From Ciborinia camelliae (lineage: Eukaryota; Ascomycota; Leotiomycetes; Helotiales; Sclerotiniaceae), in assembly GCA_025890175.1 (NCBI GenBank), contig JANPYM010000020.1, positions 78,690-142,689 on the forward strand: a stretch of 64,000 nucleotides of DNA. Direction: 5' to 3'. Position numbers and translations under genes: made by a program. The notes beneath the pieces were generated by a model. It searched no databases. It had not been told where the DNA came from and was given only the letters and a program-made list of their open reading frames with translations. This document shows, one piece after another, positions 1 through 10,429 of the stretch (positions within the stretch are counted from its first letter, which is position 1; every line of letters starts with the position of its first letter).

Positions 1-689
1 GAAAGTAGCCAGGGATTATCCCGAAGAAAATGAAGAACAAGCAGAACTTAGAGTAACAAGAGCTCTTACTAGGTTCTATTGTATGTATACCTAATTCTTT
101 CACTCCATTGGAATATTTACTGATGACTTGAATAGGGAAAAAGAAACCTCAAGATCTATTTCCAGAGTTGTATCTTACAGAGGCCCCAAAAGCCGCACCG
201 CAACGAAAAATTCCATCAGTCACGGAGAGTGTAGCACCACCAGTGCCAGAACAGAAAACCGTTGCTAGTGTCAATGGCCTATCAGAAGAGTCTTTCAAAG
301 TAATCTGCAAGAACAATCCAGAGCTTGCTGCCATTATGTATCATAAGTTCATTGCGGCTACTACAGGAGCCATTCCACCGGCACAACCCAGGACCCAAGA
401 GAAGCCAATTGGCAACACTCAACAGATGGAAGACTTCCCAGCTCAATCTGGTCCAAATTCAATAGAGCCAGTACCTACCAATCTGAACTCCAGTTCGACT
501 TCAAATGCTTCACGCTCATCAGACGCCAACAGAACTATACACGTCGGTCGTTCATATATGGCCCCACCGGCTCCGAGATCCTCTTTACCTCCGACATCTG
601 TGAACCCCACAGAAAATGAACGAGGGCATCAGGAGCATAAATATAAGACGAATAGATCACAGAAGTGGTCATCCCGCTATCACTCCTGA
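1..689 (+). CDS. 3' part of an unrecognised protein (5' end outside the window)
   Basis: The window opens inside an exon. Frame 2 is open from the first bases to position 80, where a GTATGT donor follows; a 55-nt intron (81-135, ending TGAATAG) joins it in frame to 136-689, ending in TGA. About 210 residues are visible. The start is charged (KVARDYPEENEEQ, then TRALTRFYWKKK). The rest is rich in Pro, Ser and Asn and looks disordered, except a short hydrophobic/charged segment around ESFKVICKNNPELAAIMYHK that may form a helix. No family is recognised. The splice join, which restores a WKKKPQDLFPELYL run across the junction, is the best argument that this is a real gene. It borders a minisatellite and then RIP-damaged DNA, so it may be a fast-evolving accessory gene. 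Confidence 0.5.
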
Positions 690-1046
690 TTTGCGCACCT
701 CATTATATAGGTGGCTGCACCAGGGAGTGGTCACATACGCTATCCAATAGAGACAATTCAAAGTTGCACACAGTCCCAGACGTGTAGATAGATGGCAGAA
801 CAACAACCAAAGTACCAACAGTTTTATAAGAGTCTTATTGGGAGCTGGGTGTTAAGAGAGTGACCTATATAAGAGACGGAATTCGGATCAACTTGGCTTT
901 TAAAAGCATATGTCAGACTACGACAAGAACCAGTAAGAACATACAGATAACTCTGCGGTTTCACATTTAGACAACAAGGACAAGATTCAAGATGAGGAGG
1001 TCGGTGGTGGGATTTGGGGGAGGGGGGGGTGTTGATGATTAATTCC
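690..1046. other. Intergenic stretch, nothing recognised
   Basis: No supported gene, repeat or RNA is seen here. It is downstream of the partial gene and includes a G-rich run just before the minisatellite. Confidence 0.4.
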
Positions 1047-1412
1047 ATTTGGAACATGTTCTCTCCTTTAGGAGATGGAATCGGGGGGTGGTGGATTTGG
1101 GAAGATGGAAATTGTTCTCATTTGAGATTGGACGGGAAGAGTGGTGGATTTGGGGAGATGGAAATTGTTCTCATTTGAGATTGGACGGGAAGGGTGGTGG
1201 ATTTGGGGAGATGGAAATTGTTCTCATTTGAGATTGGACGGGAAGGGTGGGAATTATTCTCTTTAGAGATTGGACGGGGAGGGTGGTGGATTTGGGGTGA
1301 TGGAAATTGTTCTCATTTGAGATTGGACCGGGGGTTTTGGGGGGTGATGGCGGATTTGGGGCGGTGGATAAGTGATAACATTTGGAACTTTTTCTCTCCT
1401 TTAGGAGAAGAT
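1047..1412. repeat. 53-bp minisatellite with degenerate flanking repeat
   Basis: The motif ATTGTTCTCATTTGAGATT recurs at about 1111, 1164 and 1217 (53-bp period) and again near 1307. A shortened, diverged unit (ATTATTCTCTTTAGAG) lies between. The array is bracketed by two related segments, TTTGGAACATGTTCTCTCCT at 1048 and TTTGGAACTTTTTCTCTCCT near 1381. The short open frames across it arise from repetition and are not called genes. Confidence 0.8.
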
Positions 1413-2289
1413 TGAGCAGGAGGAAAGAATAAGTTGGAGTACCTTTGGTTGTCGGAATGGATTGACGGATTCCTTTGGAAAGCTCAATATTGTTGCAAAA
1501 AACATTGGGGAATAAGACGAGGGCGATGGTTCAGGGGAAGATGGAACAATGGAACCGTCCGAGTTTGAGAGAAAAGAGGAAAAGAAAGCTATTTTGAGTC
1601 TAGCGGGGCTTGCTATGCCAGGGATTCTTCGTAGGAGGAAATGTTATTTCAGGATGGTAGTTGGTAATGAAGAAAGAGCGATGGTGGCTTGGGGAGGGTT
1701 GGGTTGGGATGGGAAGAGATTCAGACGGTCAAGTTTAGATAGTATTGACAAAATAATATATATTCAAAAAGTAGTTTGAGTTTACTCGTGATAAGATTGT
1801 AGTGATTCTTTATAGGAGTAACATATTGTAAAGGCGGAATACTATAGTAATAAACCATCTCAGTAACAAATAACAGAATTAATTAGTATCTAAAATAGTG
1901 GAATAAGAAATGGAAATCGAAGGTTCACTTTTTTCACCCTTTAATATAATGAAGGATAAAGAGAATTATAATTCCCGATTAGTATATAGTATATAGATTT
2001 CTTTTAAAAATAGTTTTAAAGTTAAATAAAGTAATGTACAGGAAAACCCATATATACAGCGGTCACGTAATTCTTCTCAACCTATATATATTAAACTTTT
2101 TGATTATATTCAATATTATACACTAAACTTTAGTTTACTATTCTTTAAGTTATACTCTAGTATTACTATACAAAGTTCGTTAAACATTATTTTATAAACT
2201 ATTGCCATTACTATAAATATAATATAGAAAAGATTAACTAATATATAATTTAATACTATCTATTAACCTTTACTCTTTTATAATAGTTA
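1413..2289. other. Transition from unique sequence into the AT-rich block
   Basis: No gene is supported. G-rich unique-looking sequence gives way from about 1790 to AT-rich sequence. Several short motifs of the type TTTAAAGTTAAATAAAGT also occur downstream at 4530-4680, beyond the TIR element. Confidence 0.4.
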
Positions 2290-2372
2290 ATCGCGGATCG
2301 CCCCACTTTAGCTTATTTTAAGCCAGCTTACGCTTAAACAGATGAACGTGAATTTGTACGTAAAATCTATTT
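2290..2372 (+). repeat. Left terminal inverted repeat (83 bp)
   Basis: Pairs with 4429-4511; differences between the arms are transitions, consistent with RIP after insertion. Confidence 0.85.
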
Positions 2373-4428
2373 CACGTTTCGTTCTTAAAAATATATTAAT
2401 TTGATATATTTTCTAATAAAATTTATATAAATAAAATATCAAAATTATATATCTATAAATTAATTATCAAAATTTGATAATACAAAAAAACTTTAATATT
2501 TAGGATTATTTTTATTAATTCGAATTTTAATATAATTAATATCGTTTTTAAAAAAATTTAATTAATTTTATTTTTATATATTAATATTTTTTTTTTTTTT
2601 TTTATTCCATTTTTCCTTTATTTTTTTAATTTTAATTTTTTTTAAAAAATTCTTTAAAGAATTATATATAATTTTAAATAAATACTTTGAAATTGAAATT
2701 TTTATATATATAAATTTTTTAATTTATTAATTTCTAAAATATTATTTTTTTCGAATATCAATTTTTTGTTAATATAAAATATTTTTTATATTTTTTAATT
2801 TTTTATTTAATATTTTTTAAAATCTTTTTTTTTTAAAAACTTTTTTTTTTTATTTTTTTAATTTTTAATATATTTTTTGTTATATATATTTTCAATTTTT
2901 TTTTTTATTATATTTATTTTCTATTCGTTTTTTTTACAAAATTATTAATTTGTTAAATTTGAAAAAATAAAAAATATTTTAATTTATTAAATTTGTTTTA
3001 ATATAATAAAAAAATAATTTTATTTATTATATTTTTATATTATTTTTAAAAAAAAAAATTAAAAATATTATAAACTTTTATATCGAAAATTTCAAAATAT
3101 TATAGAATATTATTACAAAAACAAAATATAAATAGAAATTCGAATTCTTTTTTTTTCTTTTTTTTTATTTTTTTTTTTTTTTTTATTAATATATGTTTTT
3201 ATTATTGTCTATATAATTTCAATATTAAAAAAATAAATTTTTATTATTTTTTATATATATAAAATAATTATATATTTTAAAATTTATATTTATATTTGAA
3301 ATAGATTATATAAAAAATATTATATATTATATTCGAAATCGAACTTAAATCTTAAATTTTAAATCACTTTCTAATATTAATATTTTTATACTTTAAAAAC
3401 CTTTATATCTAATAATTAAAGTATATATATAAAATACAATGAAAAAATTTATAATATAATTTTATATTTTATAATATAAATTATAATTTCATTTACTATA
3501 TAAAATTTATAATTATTTTATAATAATATTTTCTAAAACATTTTCTCCTTATTTTCTAGTATTATTTTTTTTTCAATATATTTTATAAAGTTTTTAATTC
3601 AAAGTTTTGCAAAATCTTTATTAATATATTTTAAATCCGAAAACATTATAATTTTATTTTTATTAAAAAATCAATTTGTATATTATGATTTTATATAAAA
3701 CTTTTTTAATATTATAAAAATAAAATTATTATATATATTATTTATATATATATTTTTTATATAAATAATAAATTTTCGATTCTTCGAGGATTCTTTATAA
3801 ACCTTTTTAATATAAATAAATATTATAATTTTTTTATTAATTTCAATTTCAATTTGTATATTTGTTTTATTTATATTATAAAAATTCTTTATAATAATAT
3901 AATATTTATTAAATCTCGTTTGAAATTTATAAATCTAATATTTTATTATTACAATATTGTAGTTTTAAATTCTTTTATATATAATTAGCTTCGTTTTGTG
4001 TATATATAATTCGAAATATATTTTAAATTATTTTTGAAATTAATATTAAAAAAAAAGATTAATAAAAAAATTACAATTTTGCAAAAAAATATATATTACC
4101 ACAAATATTTAATTTTTATTAATTTATTTAATTTATTTAAATTAATATATAATTCAAAAAAATATAATAATATTTTTGGTAAAAGTTAATATTTTTTAAT
4201 AAACTTTTTTTGGGATAAATATATAATCAAAAAGTTATTATAAATATTATTATAATATATTCTTTTTTTATTTTATAAATTTGGATTATATAAATTATAG
4301 TTTTAATAAAATTTTGTTAATAAAAATAATATATATTTAATAATTTATTATATATATTTAATTTTATAATAATAAAAAAATATATATATTTTATATATAA
4401 ATTATTATAATTCTAAATACAAAATATA

Positions 4429-4511
4429 AAATAGATTTCGCATACGAGTTTATATTTGCCTGTTTAAGTATAAGCTGGCTTAAAATAAGCTAAAGTAGGG
4501 CGACCCGCGAT
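4429..4511 (-). repeat. Right terminal inverted repeat (83 bp)
   Basis: Inverted copy of 2290-2372, followed by the TA target-site copy at 4512-4513. Confidence 0.85.
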
Positions 4512-4692
4512 TATAAACTTATAAAAGTAATTTCAAAGTTAAAAAAATAGCTTTAAAGTTAGATAAAGTGGAGAATCATCTTATTTAATTAAATAATTAT
4601 TTTATTTAACTTTAAAACTATTTTATTTAACTTGAAAACTATTTTATTTAATTTTAAAGTTAAATAAAGTAATTAAACTCTAAGAGGTTCTT

Positions 4693-4866
4693 TATCACGA
4701 TGCTGACGCATCGAGGGTGAAATATAATGTATTGCTTAAAGAGCCTTACACCTAAAGGGCTTCGCCCTTTAATATACGTGAGGTAGGTAGTACAGCCGTA
4801 CGGCTATTCGACCTAGCGAAGAGAGATGCCTGATATCTCAAGCACTCTTCTAGGCCTACTGTAACA
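4693..4866 (+). mobile_element. Solo LTR, hairpin-rich family (copy 1, 174 bp)
   Basis: Starts TATCACGATG (ancestral TGTCACGATG with one G-to-A change) and ends CTGTAACA. It is flanked by the 5-bp direct repeat TTCTT (4688-4692, 4867-4871). A second copy lies at 6012-6186 in the same orientation with its own TSD, so these are independent insertions. TG...CA ends plus 5-bp TSD indicate an LTR. The unit is built of short stem-loops (CGATGC/GCATCG, AAAGGGC/GCCCTTT, the GCCGTACGGC palindrome). Confidence 0.85.
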
Positions 4867-4987
4867 TTCTTGTATAATATTATAAATATAAAGGTAGATG
4901 TTAAAGCAGTACTTAAGATATCGATTTAGTCTTTTATTGATCTAGAAGATCTGACTTATTAGTTCTTCTGATATGCTTCTTTACAAT

Positions 4988-5479
4988 TGTTGTATTTTAA
5001 TTAAAAATATAATACCTATCTCTTAATTAATTATATAATTTATTTATTTAATTAAATATATTAATTAATTAATTAAATAATTAATAAATTATATATTTAT
5101 TTAATTATATAGGGTATAATTAAATGTACGGTATGGTAATACGAATTATGCGAACATTATACGAATATGTGTCTAATACGATTATTTGAATTGTACAAAA
5201 TTCTTTTAGGATTCGAAATATTATATTAGAAAAAATTAATTTTTTATTCGAATTTTAATTGGAAAAAGCAATATAGTGGGGCATTTTAATTTCGATTTTA
5301 ATTTTTGATTTTATACCATAAAAATATTATTTTATATATTATATATAAATATATAATATAATTACTACTATTTCTTAATATTTAATTTATTTATAATGAA
5401 ATTTATATATTAATCAATTAAATATTTTGTATTATCGGTATATATTTTTTATATATATTTAAAATTCGAATTTGTAATA
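4988..5479 (+). repeat. Copia 5' LTR (492 bp)
   Basis: Begins TGTTGTATTTTAATT after the ACAAT duplication and ends TTGTAATA (RIP-mutated from TTGCAACA). Same length as the 3' LTR and more heavily converted to A/T. Confidence 0.9.
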
Positions 5480-6011
5480 AATTATATTGTTCAATATTAA
5501 TATATATATATTAAACTCGAAAAATCAATTTTAATAAATTAATTTTATTAAATTTATATTATAAATCGATTAAATTATAATTATACGTTTTATTTTCATC
5601 AAAAATATTTTTAAAACAAATCAAAATCTATTTAATCAAATTAATTAAAATTATGATTCTTATTATCAAATACAATTTTGAAATATATTTCGAATTAGGT
5701 TCTAAATCTAAATTCGATTATTCAATTAGAATTTCGATTTGAATTTTGATTCTATTTAATATTAAAAATAATATATTAGGGAAATTTAATTTTAAAGAGA
5801 TTATATAATACATTAGGATTACATCTAATAAATTGATTTACTATTAAAATTTAATAATTATTTTAATAAACTAAATTAATTCTAATATGTTTATAGATTA
5901 TATTATATAGATTTTTATATTATATGTAACGTCAATATCGATCCTTTATTTATATTTAAAACTTTATATATATATATATAATAAAGATTTTACTTATATA
6001 TATATAATATT

Positions 6012-6186
6012 TGTCACGATGTTAAAGCATCGAGGTTGAAATATAATATATTGCTGAAGAGCCCTTACACCTATAAAGGGCGAAGCCCTTTATATGCGTA
6101 AGATAGATAGTACAGCCGTACGGCTGTACGATCTAGCGAGGAGAGGTGCCTAATATCTCAGGCACTCTTCTAAATCTACCGTAGCA
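6012..6186 (+). mobile_element. Solo LTR, hairpin-rich family (copy 2, 175 bp), nested in Copia
   Basis: Starts TGTCACGATG and ends CCGTAGCA, with 5-bp TSD ATATT on both sides (6007-6011, 6187-6191). It contains the perfect 20-bp palindrome GTACAGCCGTACGGCTGTAC, the stem AAAGGGC/GCCCTTT, and GTGCCT/AGGCAC. It lies inside the Copia internal region and is much less RIP-damaged than its surroundings, so it is either younger or too short to be a RIP target. Confidence 0.85.
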
Positions 6187-6934
6187 ATATTAATATATTT
6201 ATATATATATATAAATTTTTGATTTATAATTAATTAATTATTTATAATATTTACTTATTTTTAAGATTTTTAATTAATTTTTTGATTTATTTTATTAAGT
6301 TTTAATTAAATTATAATTTAAATTTAATTTAATTATAAATATTAAACCTTAAAGCCTACATCCTTGAGACTAAACCTAATTAAGTATATAAAATTAGGTC
6401 CCTAAACGCTATATCTGTACAATTACATCATCCATAACGAATAATATAGTATTATATCTCATACTAAGGTGCCCTAACTTAATTTTATATTAAGAAATGA
6501 TTAGTTTAATATTAAAATTGTATTATACTAATATTATATTAATATTAAATTAGTATTATATTAATATTCTATATTTATAATATTGATTTAATATTAATAT
6601 TAATATTATATTATATTAATATTTTGTTCAATATACATTTCAATATAATTAATACCCTGCTTTATATTTTAATATAATTCAAAAATTTATTTTATTTTTA
6701 AAAAATATTTAAAAATATAATTAAAAAATATTAAAAATATTAAAAATATAATTAAAAAATATTAAAAATTCTAAAAATATTAAAAATAATAAAAAATATT
6801 TGTATTTTTTGAATTTTTTGAATTAGTATTATACAAAAGTTTTTGAATTAATTATTTTTTCGAATTTATTAAATAAAATATTTATAAAATTTAAATAAAA
6901 ACATTATTAAAATTAAAATTTTGTATTTATATTT

Positions 6935-6935
6935 A

Positions 6936-6966
<31 letters not shown>

Positions 6967-6967
6967 T
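6935..6967. repeat. (AT)n microsatellite
   Basis: A run of alternating A and T inside the degraded Copia interior. Confidence 0.7.
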
Positions 6968-7884
6968 TATTGTATTTTATATAAATATATTTAAAAATTC
7001 GAAAAAATTTAAATTTATATATATATATTTATAATAAATCAAAAAACTTTTATAATAAAAATGAATTTAGGAATTTGTTTTATTAATGAACTTTTAGTGG
7101 AACATTTTAATTATATAAAGTAAGTTTATAAAGTTAAGTTCTTTTTAGAGATAAATAAGTTTATACCTTATATTAATAATTTCGAATTAAATCCTAATAA
7201 AAGTTATTATTTTAATAATGGAGGAATATCTAAATTTAATAATTTATTAATAAAATTCGAAGATAAAAAAAAAGAATTTAATAAAAATTCCAAAAAAGCT
7301 TTAAGAGTTATTAAATTAATTATAAATATTAATTTAGTAGATCGATTTAAAAATTAATTGAACCCTATAAAATTATAGAATTTAATTGAAAATCTTTTTA
7401 ATAAATCATCATTAAATTTAATTGAATAATATTTTAATAAATTAATAAATTCTAATTATAATAATTTTAAAAATATTAATAAATTTTTAAATTATATTAT
7501 ATCATCATATTTATTTTTAAAAAAATTAAATTATAAAATTTATAAACCTATTATAATTTAAATAATATTTAATAAATTAAATGATTTGTTTAATTCGTTT
7601 AAATCAAAAAAATAAAAGAATTATCAATTCAATTAAAATTAGATTCCTCTAATATTGATTTAAATAAACTTATTTTAAATCTAATATTTAAAAAAGCTAA
7701 ATTAAAAAAAACTCAAAATAATTATTTAATTAATAAAATAATTAAACCTTAAAATATTATACTAAATTATACATTCTATAATAAAAAAAAACATTTAAAA
7801 TTTAAATATTTTAAAAAATATCCTAAACTATATAAACTTAATTATTATAAAAATAAAAAAGCTAATTCTTTAAACCCTAATAAT

Positions 7885-8090
7885 TGTTGGAATCACTATG
7901 GGCGATGGAGAACAAATGTACTATAATATACAGTGTATTTGGCTCGAAGCTTTAAAAACTATGCTACAGATCAACTATATATGCCCGCTAGTGTATGCTA
8001 GCGCCGTAGTGTGGGGGTGCCGCTAGCGGCACGCCACAGTTGTGCGCGGTGTATGTGCAAGTATATTGTAGATATATAATTTATTTAACA
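7885..8090. repeat. LTR of nested short element, 5' copy
   Basis: 206 bp; includes the perfect 16-bp palindrome GTGCCGCTAGCGGCAC. Related fragments occur at about 21212-21379 and 22383-22480. Confidence 0.85.
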
Positions 8091-8760
8091 TTTATAATTA
8101 TCTAAAATGCTGTTTAATTACATAATATATTTTATGTAAAATTATATAATCATTTATAACTTTATAAAAAAAATATCAATATTATTTTTAAAAATAATAT
8201 TATTTTTTTAAAAATTAATTTTATTTTTTTTTAATAAAATTTTAAATAATTTTAATAAAATTAAAAATAATTTAAATTTAATTAATAATTTAGATTTTGT
8301 AATATTTTAATATTTAAATATATTTTATAATAAAAAATATAAACTTTTTTTTTTATCGATTTTTTTATTTTTAAATATTTGTAATATAAATAATTATAAT
8401 AAAAAACTTTTAATTTAAAATTAATTAAATTTTATTATTAAAAAATCAAATTTTTAAAAAGTTAGAATATTTTAAACAAACAAAACTAAAATATTCTGAA
8501 TACCAAGATTTTGTAAAACTGAAATATTATAAAAAGATTTTATATTATAATATTTTTTATAATTATTTAACTTTTTATTTTTGTATAAAAAAGAATTAAT
8601 TAATTTTTTTTTTTTTAATATTTTAATAAATAATAATAATAAAGAATTCTTATAAAATATATTATTTAAAATTTTAAAAAGTTTAATTTTAAAATAAAGA
8701 TTTAATAGCTTTTATTTTTTATTTTTTATTTTTTAAATATATTATAATAATTTTAAAGAT

Positions 8761-8770
8761 NNNNNNNNNN
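8761..8770. other. Assembly gap (10 N)
   Basis: Ten undetermined bases inside the nested LTR element; the real gap size is unknown. Confidence 1.
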
Positions 8771-9268
8771 ATTTTAATTTAAAAATATATAATTTATATT
8801 TATAATATTTTTTTAAATCTATAATAAAATTTTTTAAATCAATATTATTATTTTATTTTTTATTGAATACTTTATAAATTATTATTCCGGTTTATAATAA
8901 AATAAAAAATCCTAATCGTATAAAAACATTATCTTCTTTATTAAAAAATAACGGAGATAAACAAAATTTTTTAAATATTATTAATTTTATAAATATATTT
9001 AATATTATAAATAAAAATAATAAATAAAAACAAATTTAAACTTTATTATATAATAAAATCAAAATATTATTGTAAATTATTTTATTTATTTGTTTAAATA
9101 AATTATTCCAAATAAAAAATTTTAAAATAAATATTTTTATTATAAAATACAAAAACAAATATATTATAATATAAAAACTTATATCTCTTTATAATACAAT
9201 TACTAACCTTACCTACTTTATAATTAAAATACCAAATTCTTGATTTATAATATAATTTCATTAATCAA

Positions 9269-9474
9269 TATTGAAATTATTATAAGCAATAAAAAACAAA
9301 TATATTATAATATACAATATATTTGGCTCAAAGCTTTGAAAACTATGTTATAGATCAATTATATATGCTTGCTAACGTATACTAGCGCTGTAACGCAGGG
9401 ATGCCGCTAGCAATACGCCGCGGCCGTACGCGGCGTATGCGCAAGCGTGCCGTAGGCATGTGATTTATCCAACA
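9269..9474. repeat. LTR of nested short element, 3' copy
   Basis: 206 bp, aligned without length change to 7885-8090; carries a different stem, TACGCCGCG/CGCGGCGTA. Confidence 0.85.
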
Positions 9475-10429
9475 ATAATAAAATCTATAAAAACCTAAAA
9501 ACAGATTAAAATATTAAAAAAATATCAAAAAATTCAAATTTTAATATAAATTCTAATCTAATTAATAAAATTAATAATAAAAATAATAATAAATTTAATA
9601 ATAAATTTAATAATAAAAATAAAAATAATAAAAATAATAAAAATAATAATAAAAATAATCAAAATAATTAAAAATTAAAGGATTTTGAATTAATTAATAA
9701 AATCTCTTCAAATATTAAAGATTTTGAATTATACACTACCACTAATAATATACATATTATAAGCCTATTAATTAATTTATTAAAATCAAAATCTAAAAAT
9801 AATATTATATTAAATTTAAAAATTACCAAATATTATTATTATAATAAAAATTAATTAATTAATTTTAAAATACCTAAAAATTTATTTTTATATATAACTA
9901 TAACTACAGAAAACTAGATTTCTATTAAAGGATAAAAAAATATACCTATTATTTTAAATAATAATTGAAAAATATTAATTCAAAAAATTAAATATATACC
10001 TAATTTAAATTCTACATTAATTAGTACCCAAAAAGCCGCTATTTTAAAATAAATTAATATAATAGAACCCCCTGATACTAAAATCGATTTTATAAATTAT
10101 AAATTAAATATTTATACTACCGCAACTTAAATCGAATATACTTTCTTTTTAAATTATATTATTAATTTTAAATTTATAAATAAATATAAAAATGAAAATA
10201 AATCAATTAAAATAATTAATTAAATTGAATTTAATAAAAAATTAAATACCTTAAATTTATAACATAAACGTTCAAAATATATTAATAAAAATTATATATT
10301 TAAATCAATATCATTAAATAATAATAATTTAAAATTAAACCTTAATCCCTGTTTATTATATCTATATACAAAAATATATTAAAATATAAATAAAAATCTA
10401 TTAATAATACCTAAAAATAAATTCAATAT

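Larger units (their letters stand above)
2290..4511. mobile_element. Dead TIR DNA transposon, Tc1/mariner (pogo/Fot1)-like, 2222 bp
   Basis: Both ends carry the same 83-bp inverted repeat: 2290-2372 begins ATCGCGGATCGCCCCACTTT and the reverse complement of 4429-4511 begins ATCGCGGGTCGCCCTACTTT. The repeats share the core TTTAAGCCAGCTTA and differ by transitions. The dinucleotide TA flanks both ends (2288-2289, 4512-4513), the target duplication typical of the Tc1/mariner superfamily. The interior (2373-4428) is about nine tenths A/T with no open frame, so no transposase can be read. Superfamily assignment rests on TA plus length and TIRs only. Confidence 0.8.
7885..9474. mobile_element. Short LTR element nested in Copia (206-bp LTRs)
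   Basis: Two 206-bp direct repeats (7885-8090 and 9269-9474) bound a 1178-bp interior. The 5-bp duplication ATAAT flanks the element (7880-7884, 9475-9479). The LTRs start TGTTGGAATC (or the RIP form TATTGAAATT) and end TTTAACA/TCCAACA; differences are transitions. The interior is A/T-rich with no readable gag or pol and holds a 10-N gap, so its true length is unknown. As seen it is too short for a full pol and would be a non-autonomous (TRIM/LARD-like) or deleted element. Confidence 0.88.

Noticed and set aside
1049..1415. Trp/Gly-rich open frames
   Set aside because: Readings through the 53-bp minisatellite; no independent support.
4872..4982. A further transposon between the solo LTR and Copia
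   Set aside because: Only about 110 bp of ordinary sequence, no terminal repeats or duplications visible.
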